A stretch of DNA of 64,000 nt from Marinobacter bryozoorum (GCF_023156245.1 NZ_JAKZAH010000010.1:1-64000), one strand, 5' to 3'; shown: positions 46,421 to 56,278, numbered from the stretch's first letter. Numbers and translations: made by a program. The notes: a model not told the origin generated them from the letters alone.

Positions 46421-47563
46421 ATGGACTTCACTCTGAGCGAAGAGCAACAGATGTTGCAGGACACCGTGGCGCGTCTGGTCCGCGGTGAGTACAGCTTTGA
46501 AAAGCGCCTGGAGTTCAGCGAGACCGAGCTGGGCTTCAGCGAAGATTTCTGGAAGCAGCTCGGCGAGCTGGGCCTGACAGCCGTGCCTTTCCCCGAGGAA
46601 CTGGGCGGCTTTGGCGGCGGCGGTGTCGAAATCCAGTCCGTCATGACCGAGCTGGGCCGTGGCCTGTGCCTCGAGCCGTACCTGCAGTCTGTGGTTCTGG
46701 GTGGCGGCATCCTGAGCCAGGCAGGTAACGACGAGCAGAAAGAAAAGTACCTGGCCGGTGTTGCCACCGGTGAGCTGAAAGTGGCTGTTGGCCTGCAGGA
46801 GCCACAGGCGTTCTACAACCAGAACGAAGTTGCCACCAAGGCGGAGAAGTCCGGCGACGGCTACACCATCAGCGGCCGCAAGGCGGTTGTAATCGGCGGT
46901 CACTGTGCCGACCTGATCATCGTGTCTGCCCGCACTTCCGGTGATGTGAACGATGCCGACGGCATCAGCCTGTTCGCCATCGACCCGAGCGCCGAAGGCG
47001 TTGAGCGTCGCACCTACCCCACCGTTGACGGTGCCAAGGGCTGCGATGTCTTCCTGAACAACGTCCAGGTAGGCGCTGACGCCCTGCTGGGTGACGAAGG
47101 CAAGGCGGCTGACGTTATCGAATACCAGACCGGCCGTGCCATCGCCGCCCTGTGCGCCGAAGCCGTGGGCTGCATGGAAGAAGCCAACGAACTGACCCTG
47201 GAGTACCTGAAGCAGCGCAAGCAGTTCGGCGTACCCATCGGCAAGTTCCAGGTACTGCAGCACCGCATGGTCGACATGATGTCCGAGCTGGAGCAGGCCC
47301 GCTCCATGGCCATCCTGGCCGCCAGCTACGCTGATGCCGAGCAGAGCGACGAGCGTCGTCGTACCCTGGCTGCCGCCAAGAACGTCATCAACCGTGCCGG
47401 CCAGTTTATCTCCGAGAAGGGCGTCCAGTCCCACGGCGGTATTGGCATGACCTGGGAATACAGCTTCGCGCACTACGCCAAGCGCCTGGTCATGATCGGC
47501 CATCAGCTGGGTGACGATGACTTCCACCTGGAGCGTTACGCGTCCCTGCTCCAGGCCAGCTAA
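46421..47563 (+). CDS. Acyl-CoA dehydrogenase, small subunit (PimD-like)
   Basis: A 380-aa dehydrogenase-like subunit. The N-terminal MDFTLSEEQQMLQDTVARL is normal for the family. The middle (VGLQEPQAFYNQN) departs from the catalytic consensus, and the end has GGIGMTWEYSFAHYAKRL in place of a YEGT base. It is therefore likely to contribute FAD binding and structure rather than the base. It has GGAGG upstream and follows the large subunit closely, as in pimCD operons. Confidence 0.87.
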   Translation: MDFTLSEEQQMLQDTVARLVRGEYSFEKRLEFSETELGFSEDFWKQLGELGLTAVPFPEELGGFGGGGVEIQSVMTELGRGLCLEPYLQSVVLGGGILSQAGNDEQKEKYLAGVATGELKVAVGLQEPQAFYNQNEVATKAEKSGDGYTISGRKAVVIGGHCADLIIVSARTSGDVNDADGISLFAIDPSAEGVERRTYPTVDGAKGCDVFLNNVQVGADALLGDEGKAADVIEYQTGRAIAALCAEAVGCMEEANELTLEYLKQRKQFGVPIGKFQVLQHRMVDMMSELEQARSMAILAASYADAEQSDERRRTLAAAKNVINRAGQFISEKGVQSHGGIGMTWEYSFAHYAKRLVMIGHQLGDDDFHLERYASLLQAS

Positions 47564-47619
47564 ACGGTTAAAGGACAGAAAAGAACCTGTCGGGTCTCTC
47601 CTCCAGTTGGAGAGCGTTC

Positions 47620-47649
47620 GGGCGGCCCCTAACAGGGCCGCCCTTTTTT
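47620..47649 (+). terminator. Rho-independent terminator
   Basis: Nine-bp perfect arms GGGCGGCCC / GGGCCGCCC around a 6-nt loop, then six T. It ends the two-subunit dehydrogenase operon. Confidence 0.9.
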
Positions 47650-47765
47650 ATGGGTACGGCCAACGATTTCGGCCCGGGCCGTTATCGAGCTACACTGTCA
47701 TCCATCCCCCCAATAACAGGGAGCCCAAAATCTCCCGATGCCCAACAACAAGAGGATTACGCAGT

Positions 47766-48533
47766 ATGAATGCATCCAACATCACCGGCACCAACACGAT
47801 GGATACCGACGAGCTGAAGAAAGCCGAATGGAAAGTCCGTACCGAGCTGGCCGCCGCCTATCGCCTGGTCGCCCTGTACGGCTGGGAAGACCTGGTGTTC
47901 ACCCACCTGTCTGCGCGGGTACCGGGGCCGGATCATCACTTCCTGATCAACCCCTATGGGCTGCTGTTCCACGAGATCACCGCGTCATCGCTGGTGAAGG
48001 TGGACAAGGAGGGCCAGGTGGTCGAAGCCGGCGGTATCGACCGGGTCAACCCGGCTGGCTTTACCATCCACAGTGCGGTTCATATGGGTCGCGATGACGC
48101 CCACGCCGTGATGCACGTCCATGCCGCCGACAGTGTGGCCGTATCCGCCCACAAGGAAGGCCTGCTACCCCTGAGCCAAACCGCCATGCTTTGCCTGGAT
48201 CACCTGGCGTATCACGACTATGAAGGGGTCGCCCTGAACCTGGATGAACGGGAACGACTGATCCGGGATATCGGCGACAAGAACATGCTGATGCTTCGCA
48301 ACCACGGCATACTGACCGCTGGCAGTTCCGTACCAGAGTGCTTTACCTACCTGTACTTCCTGATGAAGGCCTGTGAAATCCAGGTGCGCACACCGGCACC
48401 CTATTGCCTGCCATCACAGCAAGCCATCGAGACCACCCGTGAGCAATCCCAGTCACTGGGCAAGGCTGCGGCCCTGACCTGGCCGGCGCTGATCCGCCTG
48501 CTGGACAGCAAGAACCCGGGCTACGCTGTCTGA
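47766..48533 (+). CDS. Class II aldolase/adducin family protein
   Basis: A 255-aa protein of the class II aldolase/adducin fold. It shows GWEDLVFTHLSARVPG near the N-terminus, the zinc-binding HVHAADSVAVSAH, and NHGILTAGSSVPECF later. Family members are metal-dependent aldolases or epimerases of sugar phosphates, but many of this subgroup sit in catabolic clusters with unknown reactions. The ATG at 47766 is preceded by AGAGGA; a Met 12 codons further is possible. It is transcribed alone and ends at a strong terminator. Confidence 0.8.
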   Translation: MNASNITGTNTMDTDELKKAEWKVRTELAAAYRLVALYGWEDLVFTHLSARVPGPDHHFLINPYGLLFHEITASSLVKVDKEGQVVEAGGIDRVNPAGFTIHSAVHMGRDDAHAVMHVHAADSVAVSAHKEGLLPLSQTAMLCLDHLAYHDYEGVALNLDERERLIRDIGDKNMLMLRNHGILTAGSSVPECFTYLYFLMKACEIQVRTPAPYCLPSQQAIETTREQSQSLGKAAALTWPALIRLLDSKNPGYAV

Positions 48534-48562
48534 TTAACCTGCCGGTCGCACTGGCAAAATGT

Positions 48563-48593
48563 AAAAAGGGGTAGCAATCAGCTACCCCTTTTT
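48563..48593. terminator. Bidirectional terminator
   Basis: Thirteen-bp perfect arms AAAAAGGGGTAGC / GCTACCCCTTTTT with a 5-nt loop give a T-run on either strand. It lies between the convergent aldolase-like and crotonase genes. Confidence 0.92.
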
Positions 48594-48606
48594 CATAGCG
48601 GAAGTC

Positions 48607-49347
48607 TTACTTCTTTCCCATACGGGCCAGCGCCGCATGGCAATCATCCGAGCGCAGTCGCTCGGAGAAGACCTCACGCTCGCGCTCCAGGGCATCCTTG
48701 GTCATGGCTTTCCACGGTGCTTTCATCAGTCGCTTGCTGGCCCTGAGGGCCTCACGGGGCTTACCAGCAAGCTTTTCGGCCGCAGAAAAGGCTTCTTCCA
48801 GGGCCTTACCGTCAGCCACCGTGCGGCTGATCAGGCCGATCTCGGCCGCTTCGGTAGCGCTGAGAACATCCCCCATCAACAACAGATCCGCCGCCTTGCG
48901 GGCGCCCAGGTGAAGCGGCATGGTCACGGTCGAGGCCGCTTCCGGCACCAGCCCCAGGTCCACAAACGCGGTCTTGAAGCGTGTCGACTCACCTGCATAG
49001 ACCCCGTCTACATGCAGCAGCATGGTGGTTCCGATGCCGATGGCCAGGCCCTCGGCAGCAATCAGTACCGGCGTGTCGCAGTTCATCAGGGTTTCAATAA
49101 AGGCCAGGCCGGCGGAGGGCTTTGGATTGGTATCCGTGGCACGGGCACGGAAGTCATCCAGGTCATTGCCAGCGGTAAACACACCGCCATCACCGCTGAT
49201 GACAATGGCGTTGACGGATTCATCGGCCGCTGCCTGTTCGACAGCTTCGGACAGGGCCGTATACATATCCCGGGTCAGGGCATTTTTCTTCTCGGGGCGG
49301 GAAATCAACAGGTGGACAAAGCCGTTCTTCTTTTCAGTCTTGATCAT
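48607..49347 (-). CDS. Crotonase, enoyl-CoA isomerase-like
   Basis: A 246-aa crotonase with FTAGNDLDDF and GLAIGIGTTMLLHVD. It lacks the first hydratase Glu but has the segment FVDLGLVPEAAST, whose Glu is the catalytic one in delta3,delta2-enoyl-CoA isomerases. It would shift a double bond so that unsaturated acids can enter beta-oxidation. The start at 49347 has GGAGG five bases ahead; the frame continues upstream to 49548 but would overlap the amidase region. Confidence 0.82.
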   Translation of the reverse strand: MIKTEKKNGFVHLLISRPEKKNALTRDMYTALSEAVEQAAADESVNAIVISGDGGVFTAGNDLDDFRARATDTNPKPSAGLAFIETLMNCDTPVLIAAEGLAIGIGTTMLLHVDGVYAGESTRFKTAFVDLGLVPEAASTVTMPLHLGARKAADLLLMGDVLSATEAAEIGLISRTVADGKALEEAFSAAEKLAGKPREALRASKRLMKAPWKAMTKDALEREREVFSERLRSDDCHAALARMGKK

Positions 49348-49450
49348 GTAGCCTCCAGGCGGCATCAAAATTTCGGAATACTGTTTCACAAAACGACCGG
49401 ATATTCTATGTTCGTCACTCCCACACGAAAACAACCACAACGGAGCTACC

Positions 49451-50905
49451 ATGGACTTCCACAAGCTATCCGCCTTTGAGCTGGCCAGGGGCATCAAGGC
49501 CCGCGAATACACCAGTGAACAGGTGCTGGACCACTTCCTTGAACGCATCCGACGCTATAACCCGGCCCTGAACGCCGTTGTCGTAATAAAGGAAGCGCAG
49601 GCGAGGGAGCAGGCGCAGGCTGCTGACACGGCCGCCGCAGAGGGTCGTGACCTGGGCCCGCTCCATGGCGTACCCATGACCATCAAGGAAACCTTCGAAA
49701 TCGAAGGCTGGCCCACCACGGCGGGTCACAAGGGCTACCAGGACCATATCTCTCCCCGCACCGCCGTCGCGGTGCAGCGACTGTTGGATGCCGGCGCCAT
49801 TGTCTTCGGCAAGACCAATGTGCCGGAGTTCGCCGGTGACCTGCAGTCTTTCAATGAGATATACGGCACCACCAACAATCCGTGGAACACCGACCTCACC
49901 CCCGGCGGGTCGTCCGGTGGCGCTGCGGCAGCCCTGGCCGCAGGCCTGACACCGCTGGAACTGGGCAGTGATATCGGCGGCTCAATTCGCACCCCGGCTG
50001 CCTTCTGCGGCATCTATGGCCTGAAGACCACATCCGGGCTGGTTCCCATGCGGGGCCATGTACCGGGCGCGCCCGGCAGTGTGGCAAAGCGGGATATGGG
50101 TGTGGGCGGCCCACTCGCCCGGCACCTGGATGATTTAGAGGCAGAGCTGGACCTGCTGTCTGGCCCCGATGACGACATGGCCCCCTGGCAGGTGAACCTG
50201 CCCCCCACCAGCGGGAAATCCCTGGAGGAATACCGCTTCGCCACCTGGCTCAATGACGACTGGGCACCGGTAGACAACGAAGTACTGAGCGCGCTGGTGG
50301 GTTTCTGTGACGGACTGAAGTCCCTCGGTGCCCACCTGGAAGACGCCCAGCCGGAGGGCCTGACCCTGGAGAACAACCACCGCCTCTACTACCACCTGCT
50401 CGGTGGTGTCATGAGCCAGGGCCTGCCGCAGAAGGTTCGGGACCGCCTGGCGAAACTGGCCGACGAAGAAGGCGACGACTATCCCCACCGCTTTGCCCGT
50501 GGTGCATTACAAAGTCACGGCGAATGGCTGCAGACGGACGAGGAACGGGCAAAGCTCCAGCGCACCTGGGCCCGCTTCTTCGAAGACCATGATCTGCTCA
50601 TCTGCCCGGTCACCAATACCCTGCCGTTTCCCCATAACCAGGAGACCTCGGCGATGGCACGTACCCTGACCATTAACGGCAAGCAGGAGCCATACCTGGA
50701 TGTTACCGTCTGGGCAGGCGTGGCAATGGTCGTGGGACTGCCCGCCATCAGCTTCCCGGTGGGCTTCGGCGACGACGGCCTGCCCCGGGCGGTCCAGATT
50801 ATTGGCCCCGCCTGGAGCGAGAAAACCCTCATCGATGTGGCACGAAAGGTCCAGTCCAGGCTGTTCCCGGAGGGACTGCCCTGGCCAGAGCTTGAGCAGT
50901 CGTAG
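49451..50905 (+). CDS. Amidase signature family protein
   Basis: A 484-aa amidase with the full Ser-cisSer-Lys triad: Lys79 in MTIKET, cis-Ser at 154/155 in PGGSSGG and nucleophile Ser178 in SDIGGSIRTP. It hydrolyses a carboxamide to acid and ammonia. It is divergent from the isomerase, with an about 100-bp control region. The acid set free could feed the CoA ligases, but the substrate is not visible. No transamidosome partners (GatB/C) are nearby. Confidence 0.9.
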   Translation: MDFHKLSAFELARGIKAREYTSEQVLDHFLERIRRYNPALNAVVVIKEAQAREQAQAADTAAAEGRDLGPLHGVPMTIKETFEIEGWPTTAGHKGYQDHISPRTAVAVQRLLDAGAIVFGKTNVPEFAGDLQSFNEIYGTTNNPWNTDLTPGGSSGGAAAALAAGLTPLELGSDIGGSIRTPAAFCGIYGLKTTSGLVPMRGHVPGAPGSVAKRDMGVGGPLARHLDDLEAELDLLSGPDDDMAPWQVNLPPTSGKSLEEYRFATWLNDDWAPVDNEVLSALVGFCDGLKSLGAHLEDAQPEGLTLENNHRLYYHLLGGVMSQGLPQKVRDRLAKLADEEGDDYPHRFARGALQSHGEWLQTDEERAKLQRTWARFFEDHDLLICPVTNTLPFPHNQETSAMARTLTINGKQEPYLDVTVWAGVAMVVGLPAISFPVGFGDDGLPRAVQIIGPAWSEKTLIDVARKVQSRLFPEGLPWPELEQS

Positions 50906-51098
50906 GGGCTGATCTGCCACATCGGCAGGACAAAACCCCTTGCATAAGCTATCTTTTCAACTGGGTCCGACGGGCATTATGCAACGCCGGGCCTTGCCGT
51001 CCCTGGCCCGGTTGCGACCAATGGCCAGACGACTGGTATTGCAAACGCTCGCTCGAATGCGATAAATTTGGGAAACGCGGATTCGTTCTGCAGTCACA

Positions 51099-51117
51099 AG
51101 TTTCGCCTGATGAAATT
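51099..51117. promoter_or_regulatory. Palindrome AGTTTC-N7-GAAATT ahead of dctP
   Basis: The site has spacer GCCTGAT and 6-bp arms with one mismatch, 48 bp upstream of the dctP start. It closely matches 42171-42189 (17 of 19 bases). It may bind the same regulator. Confidence 0.5.
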
Positions 51118-51164
51118 AATGACAGGATGTCCCCACAGGAAAACAACAAAGAGGTTAAGAAGTA

Positions 51165-52205
51165 ATGCTTAACAACGTTCGCAAAAAACTCACGGTATTT
51201 GCCTCGGCGCTTACCCTGGGCGTCTCCGCCGCCCTTGCTGTAACGCCGGCCGCCGCCCAGGAAACCTTTACCTGGAAGGTTCAGTCTCACTGGCCGGGTG
51301 CCTCCAGTTCCTACAAGGACAGCCTGGGTCGCCTGAAAGAGCAGCTGGAAGAGCGCTCCGACGGTCGCCTGAAGCTTCAGCTGTTCGAAGCCGGTTCCCT
51401 GTTCAAGGCCCAGGAGACCTTCAACGCGGTCAGCCGGGGCATCCTTGAGATGGGAACCATCTCTCCGTCCTACGCCTCTGACAAAATGACCCTGGCGGGC
51501 ATCGCTTCCGGTCTGCCCTTTGCTTTCCGTAACGTCTGGGAAGCCGCCTATTTCCACCAGGCCCTGGGCTTTGAGGAAATGCTGCGCGAAGAAGCCGCCC
51601 AGCACGGCGTCTACTGGGCGACGGACAAGGTTTACCCCACCGAGATGGTGGTCAAGGAGCCGATTGAAAGCCTTGAGGACTTCGAGAGCCTGAAGATCCG
51701 CTCTTCCGGTGCCCTGCAGAAGTTCCTGACCGAAGCCGGTGCTGCTGCGTCCTATATCCCGGGCGGCGAACTGTACACCGCACTGGACTCCGGCATTGTC
51801 GACGGCGCGCACTGGGGTGCTGCCCAGGGTGCCTACTCCATGGCCCTGTACGAGATCGCCAAGTACCACGTTCAGCCAGCCCTGAACATTGCCGGTACTG
51901 ACGTTATCATCGTCAGCCAGAAGGCCATGGACAAGCTGCCGGAAGACCTTCAACAGCTGGTCAAGGACGTGCTCCAGGAGCAGTTCTGGTACCGCACCAA
52001 CGAGTACCTGTACAAGGAGCGCATCACCCTTGCCAAGGCTATCGCTGAGGAAGGTGTTGAAGTGAACACCCTGCCGCAGGAAGTACAGGACCACCTGGTC
52101 CAGGTTGGCCAGGCCATGTGGGACGAGGAAGGCGAGCGTAGTGACAAGGCTGCCGAAGCCCTGTCCATGCTCAAGAGCTACCTGAGCGACCTCGGCTACC
52201 TGTAA
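51165..52205 (+). CDS. dctP: TRAP transporter periplasmic binding protein DctP
   Basis: A 346-aa secreted DctP-family protein with a signal peptide ending near PAAAQ (about residue 29). The ligand-binding Arg region is in SLKIRSSGALQKF. It has no cysteine at all, unlike the three paralogues at 8588-15446. It belongs with DctQ and DctM just downstream, so this is a complete transporter for a carboxylate. The ribosome site (AAGAGG) is weak to moderate. Confidence 0.92.
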   Translation: MLNNVRKKLTVFASALTLGVSAALAVTPAAAQETFTWKVQSHWPGASSSYKDSLGRLKEQLEERSDGRLKLQLFEAGSLFKAQETFNAVSRGILEMGTISPSYASDKMTLAGIASGLPFAFRNVWEAAYFHQALGFEEMLREEAAQHGVYWATDKVYPTEMVVKEPIESLEDFESLKIRSSGALQKFLTEAGAAASYIPGGELYTALDSGIVDGAHWGAAQGAYSMALYEIAKYHVQPALNIAGTDVIIVSQKAMDKLPEDLQQLVKDVLQEQFWYRTNEYLYKERITLAKAIAEEGVEVNTLPQEVQDHLVQVGQAMWDEEGERSDKAAEALSMLKSYLSDLGYL

Positions 52206-52219
52206 GTCAGTCCAAACCG

Positions 52220-52252
52220 GCCGGGGGCGCCTTAACGGGCCCCCGGCTTTTT
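52220..52252 (+). terminator. Terminator-like hairpin between dctP and dctQ
   Basis: Nine-bp perfect arms GCCGGGGGC / GCCCCCGGC with a 10-nt loop and five T. It lies inside the operon, so it should cut most transcripts after dctP and give more binding protein than membrane subunits. Confidence 0.85.
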
Positions 52253-52286
52253 ATTGCAAGCCACAAGATTCCTCCCGGAGGATGCC

Positions 52287-52841
52287 ATGCGTGCCATCAG
52301 TGCATTCATGAACGGCGTCACCAGAATGAACAAGGCCATTGGCGTGGCCGTGTCTTTCCTGGTATTCGCCATGTTTGTGTTCATATTGCTGGAAGTCTTC
52401 CTGCGATATGCTTTCAACGCCCCTACCGTCTGGACCAACGAACTGACCCAGCTGTTGTTCGGTGCCTATGCGGTGCTCTCCGGCGGATATCTACTGGCCC
52501 ACCGTGGCCACGTCAATGTCGACCTGATCTATAGCCTGTTTGGCCCCCGCATGCAGGCCGCTATTGATGTGTTCACGTCTATCCTGTTCTTCATCTTCAC
52601 CCTTGCACTGCTGTACTTCGGCGTGGACATGGCACGGGAGTCCATCAGCAGCTGGGAAACCTCCTATTCTGCCTGGAACCCGCCGATCTGGCCGGTGAAG
52701 GCCTGCATACCCATTGGCACTGCCCTGCTGGTGCTGCAAGGCGTCGTCAAACTACTGGAAGACATCGCCATTGCGTGTAACCTGAGCTACTACCGGCCGG
52801 AGGACCATCCCGAGCATGATCCCAAGGGAGAGCAACTGTGA
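52287..52841 (+). CDS. dctQ: TRAP transporter small membrane subunit DctQ
   Basis: A 184-aa protein with four membrane segments and the DctQ signature ELTQLLFGAYAVLSGGYLL. The ATG at 52287 has GGAGG seven bases upstream. Its stop overlaps the GTG start of dctM. It supports the large DctM channel in the inner membrane. Confidence 0.92.
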   Translation: MRAISAFMNGVTRMNKAIGVAVSFLVFAMFVFILLEVFLRYAFNAPTVWTNELTQLLFGAYAVLSGGYLLAHRGHVNVDLIYSLFGPRMQAAIDVFTSILFFIFTLALLYFGVDMARESISSWETSYSAWNPPIWPVKACIPIGTALLVLQGVVKLLEDIAIACNLSYYRPEDHPEHDPKGEQL

Positions 52842-54148
52842 GTACTGAAATCCTGACCCTGCTGTTTTTCGGCTCTCTCCTGCTGTTCGTTTTCCTCGGC
52901 CTGCCGCTGGCCTTTGTACTGGGTGGCGTATCGGTTGTCTTCCTGTATTTCACCTGGGGCTTTGACTCCTTCTACATGGTAGCTTCACAGATCTGGAGCA
53001 CCATGGGCAGCTTTACCCTGGTTGCCATCCCACTGTTCGTCTTTATGGCGATGATTCTGGAGCGCACCGGTGTCGCCAAGGATCTGTACCGGGCCATGCA
53101 CCTGTGGTTCGGCGGTCTGCGCGGCGGCCTGGCTATCGGCACCCTGGCCATCTGCGCCATTTTCGCCGCCATGGTCGGTATCAGTGGTGCCGCTGTGGTG
53201 GCCATGGGCACCATCGCCCTGCCGGCCATGCTGGCCCGAGGCTACGACCGCAGCATGTGTCTCGGCGTTATTAACACTGGCGGCGGCTGGGGCATCCTGA
53301 TTCCCCCCAGCATCATGATGATCCTATATGCCCTGATCAGTGGCGTATCGGTGGGCAAGATGTTTGCCGCCGGCATTCTCCCGGGCATCCTTTTAATGGT
53401 TCTGACGGCCACCTACATCCTGATTCGCAGCAACCTCCAGCCCCACCTGGCGCCGGCGCTACCCCCCGAGGAGCGTGGCACCTTGCGGGAAAAGCTGGTT
53501 TCACTTCGGTCAGTGGCCCTGCCCATCCTCATTGTGGTGATGGTACTGGGCTCGATCATGGGCGGCATCACCACGCCTACCGAGGCCGCCGCCATGGGCG
53601 TGCTTGGTTCACTGATTGCAGCAGCGGTCTATCGCAAGCTGGATTTCGCGCTACTCAAGGAAGCGTCCATCCGCACCTTCAAGCTGTCCGGCATGATCAT
53701 GTGGATTCTGTTCGCTGCCCACGCCTTCAGCGCCGCCTACCAAAGCATGGGGGCCCAGGGCATGATCGAGGGCTTCATTACCCAGATTCCGGGCGGCCCC
53801 TGGGGCATTATCATTGCCATGATGCTGATCACCTTCATACTTGGCATGGTACTGGACCCCGTCGGTATCATGCTGATCACCCTGCCGGTATTCCTGCCCA
53901 TCGTGGAGTCCCTCGGGTTTGATCCAGTGTGGTTCGGCATCCTGTTCGTCATCAACATGGAAATTGGCTACATGACGCCCCCGTTCGGTTTCAACCTCTT
54001 CTACCTGAAGGGCATAGTGCCGCCAGACATCACCATGAAGGATATCTACAAGTCGGTGATACCCTTCGTGATTGTCGAGATTATCGGCCTTGTATTGCTG
54101 ATGATCTTCCCGGAGATTGTTACCTACCTGCCCGAGCTTCTGTTCTGA
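52838..54148 (+). CDS. dctM: TRAP transporter large membrane subunit DctM
   Basis: A 436-aa protein with about 12 membrane segments and the family pattern GGWGILIPPSIMMILYALISGVSVGKMF. It starts with GTG, overlapping dctQ as GTGA. It drives sodium-coupled uptake of the solute delivered by DctP. Together with the nearby amidase and dehydrogenases, the likely cargo is a monocarboxylic or dicarboxylic acid. Confidence 0.93.
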   Translation: MSTEILTLLFFGSLLLFVFLGLPLAFVLGGVSVVFLYFTWGFDSFYMVASQIWSTMGSFTLVAIPLFVFMAMILERTGVAKDLYRAMHLWFGGLRGGLAIGTLAICAIFAAMVGISGAAVVAMGTIALPAMLARGYDRSMCLGVINTGGGWGILIPPSIMMILYALISGVSVGKMFAAGILPGILLMVLTATYILIRSNLQPHLAPALPPEERGTLREKLVSLRSVALPILIVVMVLGSIMGGITTPTEAAAMGVLGSLIAAAVYRKLDFALLKEASIRTFKLSGMIMWILFAAHAFSAAYQSMGAQGMIEGFITQIPGGPWGIIIAMMLITFILGMVLDPVGIMLITLPVFLPIVESLGFDPVWFGILFVINMEIGYMTPPFGFNLFYLKGIVPPDITMKDIYKSVIPFVIVEIIGLVLLMIFPEIVTYLPELLF

Positions 54149-54167
54149 CAGGCAACCAGGTGACCAC

Positions 54168-54202
54168 AACGCCGGCACCCGCAAGGGTCCGGCGTTTTTT
54201 TT
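54168..54202 (+). terminator. Rho-independent terminator after dctM
   Basis: Stem AACGCCGG / CCGGCGTT, extended by CCC / GGG around a GCAA-like loop, followed by eight T. It ends the TRAP operon. Confidence 0.9.
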
Positions 54203-54340
54203 GGCCGGCCGGTAGCAAATCGTTACCAAAACCTACCCAAACAGCCTTGAGCCCGAACCCAGCCTGGCTTTAACTGGCATGCAGGGACCTGCTGGTCGGG
54301 TTCAACTGACCCGAATACCCGGGAATCGGCCAACAAAGAC

Positions 54341-54367
54341 TAAAAAATAACGCCGGGCGGCCGATAA
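54341..54367 (+). promoter_or_regulatory. Sigma-28 (FliA) promoter
   Basis: TAAA at 54341-54344 and GCCGATAA at 54360-54367 are exactly 15 bp apart, a perfect match to the flagellar sigma-28 consensus. It lies 49 bp upstream of the chemoreceptor start. Confidence 0.9.
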
Positions 54368-54415
54368 CCTCTACAACATTCGATTCACCAATAATAATAC
54401 TGGCCGGAGCCGTAC

Positions 54416-56278
54416 ATGCGTCTGCTTCAGAAAATCTCCAACCTCAACCTCTCCCTGGGCATGAAAATGGGCTCGGGGTTCGCCTTGCTGATCGTGCTGA
54501 CCATCGTGGTAGGGGCCACCGGGTTCATTGCACTAGGCCAGTTCGGTGACCGGGCCGGTATCGTGGCAGACGCATCGGCCATCGAGGCAGACCTGCTGCA
54601 AGCACGGCAGGACGAGAAAAACTTCCTGATTCGTGGTGAACAGAGCTATGTCGAGGAAGCCATCGCCAATACCCGCCAGGCATCGGACCGGGCAGAAGCC
54701 CTGAAAGGCAGGCTGGTTGTGCCCGAAGACCATGACCGTATCGATCAGATTCGCCAGGGTATTCAGGCATACGAACAACAACTGCAGGATCTGGTGCAAG
54801 TACGGACACTGCGGGATGAGCGCCTGGAAGAGCTTGAGCTGGCCGTACGCGGCGTCACCGGCGGCTTCGCCTCCGAAGACAGCCTGTATGCTACCAACGC
54901 AGCCATCCAGCAGATGCGCCGGAACGAGGGCAACTTCCTGGTGGAGAACGAGCAGGAAGCCGTGGAAAGATTCCGCGCCTCCGGTGAGCGGGCAGTCCGA
55001 ACCATTGATTCCTCATTCCTGGATAAAAACGTCAAAAGTGCCCTGAAGGACCTGCTGGTTCGTTACATCGAGGTATTCAACACGGTCGTGGAAGCTGAGA
55101 ACCAGACCCAGTCCCTTCAGGAGCAGATGGTGGGAACGGCACGGGATACCCTGGCTACGGCGGTAGAACTCCAGGAAACCCAGCAACAGAAGATGGAAGA
55201 CGAGCGTACTACGGCATCGATGGTGATTGTTGCCGTGGTCCTGGTGATTGTATTGCTTGGCGCAGCCATCGCCTGGATCCTGACCCGCAACATCACCCGC
55301 CCGATCCACCAGGCTGTAGCGCTGGCGAAACGAGTGGCGGACGGCGACCTGCAGGAAACCGTCACCAGCGATCGGGGTGACGAACTGGGCCAACTTCTGT
55401 CGGCTCTCGGCAGTATGGTCACGAGCCTGCGGGAACTGGTCAAACACATCAATTCCAGCGCCACCAACATTGCCTCGTCCGCTGAGGAACTGTCTACCGT
55501 CACCAGCGAAACCAGTCAGGGCGTCACCCAGCAGCGGGACCAGACTGACCAGGTGGCCACGGCGATGAACGAGATGGTCGCAACGGTTAACGATGTGGCC
55601 CGCAGTGCCGAAGAGGCCTTCAGTGCCGCCAACACCGCCAATGAGAAGGCTGCCGCCGGCGAATCCGCCGTTGAGGAAACCCTCTCCTACGTCAGCGAGC
55701 TGAATACCCAGGTCGAACAGGTCATGGAGCGCCTGCGCAGCCTGCAAAAAGACAGCGAGAATATCGGGACGGTACTGGATGTGATCAAGTCCGTCGCCGA
55801 ACAGACCAACCTGCTGGCCCTGAACGCTGCCATCGAGGCCGCCCGGGCTGGCGAGCAGGGGCGTGGCTTTGCGGTAGTCGCTGATGAGGTGCGCTCCCTG
55901 GCCCAGCGCACCCAGAGTTCGGCTTCCGAGATTGAAACGCTGATTTCCAACCTGGTGAACAGCACCGAGGATTCGGTAGATACCATGGAGCGGGGCACCA
56001 CGCTGGCTGGCCAGACTTTGGACAGCGCCCGCACGACCGGCGAGACCATTCGGGAGATTGCGGCAGCGGTGGGCAATATCAGCCAGTTCAATAGCCAGAT
56101 TGCCACGGCAGCGGAGCAGCAGACGTCGGTGGCTGAGGACATCAACCAGAATGTCACCCAGATTCGCGATGTGAGTGACCAGTCCGCCACGGCAGCTGAG
56201 CAGATTTCCAGTTCCAGCAATGAGTTGGCCAGGTTGGGTGAGGATCTGAGCAGCCAGGTCGCTCGCTTCCGGCTGTAA
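54416..56278 (+). CDS. Methyl-accepting chemotaxis protein
   Basis: A 620-aa transmembrane chemoreceptor. TM1 is at about 17-42 and TM2 at about 266-290. Between them is an all-helical periplasmic domain of about 220 residues with two related stretches ([13 protein letters not shown] and [13 protein letters not shown]), which suggests the HBM type that binds organic acids. A HAMP domain and a long coiled coil follow, with the conserved tip [20 protein letters not shown] (about 461-480). It signals through CheA/CheW. Its place right after a TRAP operon hints at taxis to the same class of acid. A sigma-28 promoter drives it. Confidence 0.92.
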   Translation: MRLLQKISNLNLSLGMKMGSGFALLIVLTIVVGATGFIALGQFGDRAGIVADASAIEADLLQARQDEKNFLIRGEQSYVEEAIANTRQASDRAEALKGRLVVPEDHDRIDQIRQGIQAYEQQLQDLVQVRTLRDERLEELELAVRGVTGGFASEDSLYATNAAIQQMRRNEGNFLVENEQEAVERFRASGERAVRTIDSSFLDKNVKSALKDLLVRYIEVFNTVVEAENQTQSLQEQMVGTARDTLATAVELQETQQQKMEDERTTASMVIVAVVLVIVLLGAAIAWILTRNITRPIHQAVALAKRVADGDLQETVTSDRGDELGQLLSALGSMVTSLRELVKHINSSATNIASSAEELSTVTSETSQGVTQQRDQTDQVATAMNEMVATVNDVARSAEEAFSAANTANEKAAAGESAVEETLSYVSELNTQVEQVMERLRSLQKDSENIGTVLDVIKSVAEQTNLLALNAAIEAARAGEQGRGFAVVADEVRSLAQRTQSSASEIETLISNLVNSTEDSVDTMERGTTLAGQTLDSARTTGETIREIAAAVGNISQFNSQIATAAEQQTSVAEDINQNVTQIRDVSDQSATAAEQISSSSNELARLGEDLSSQVARFRL

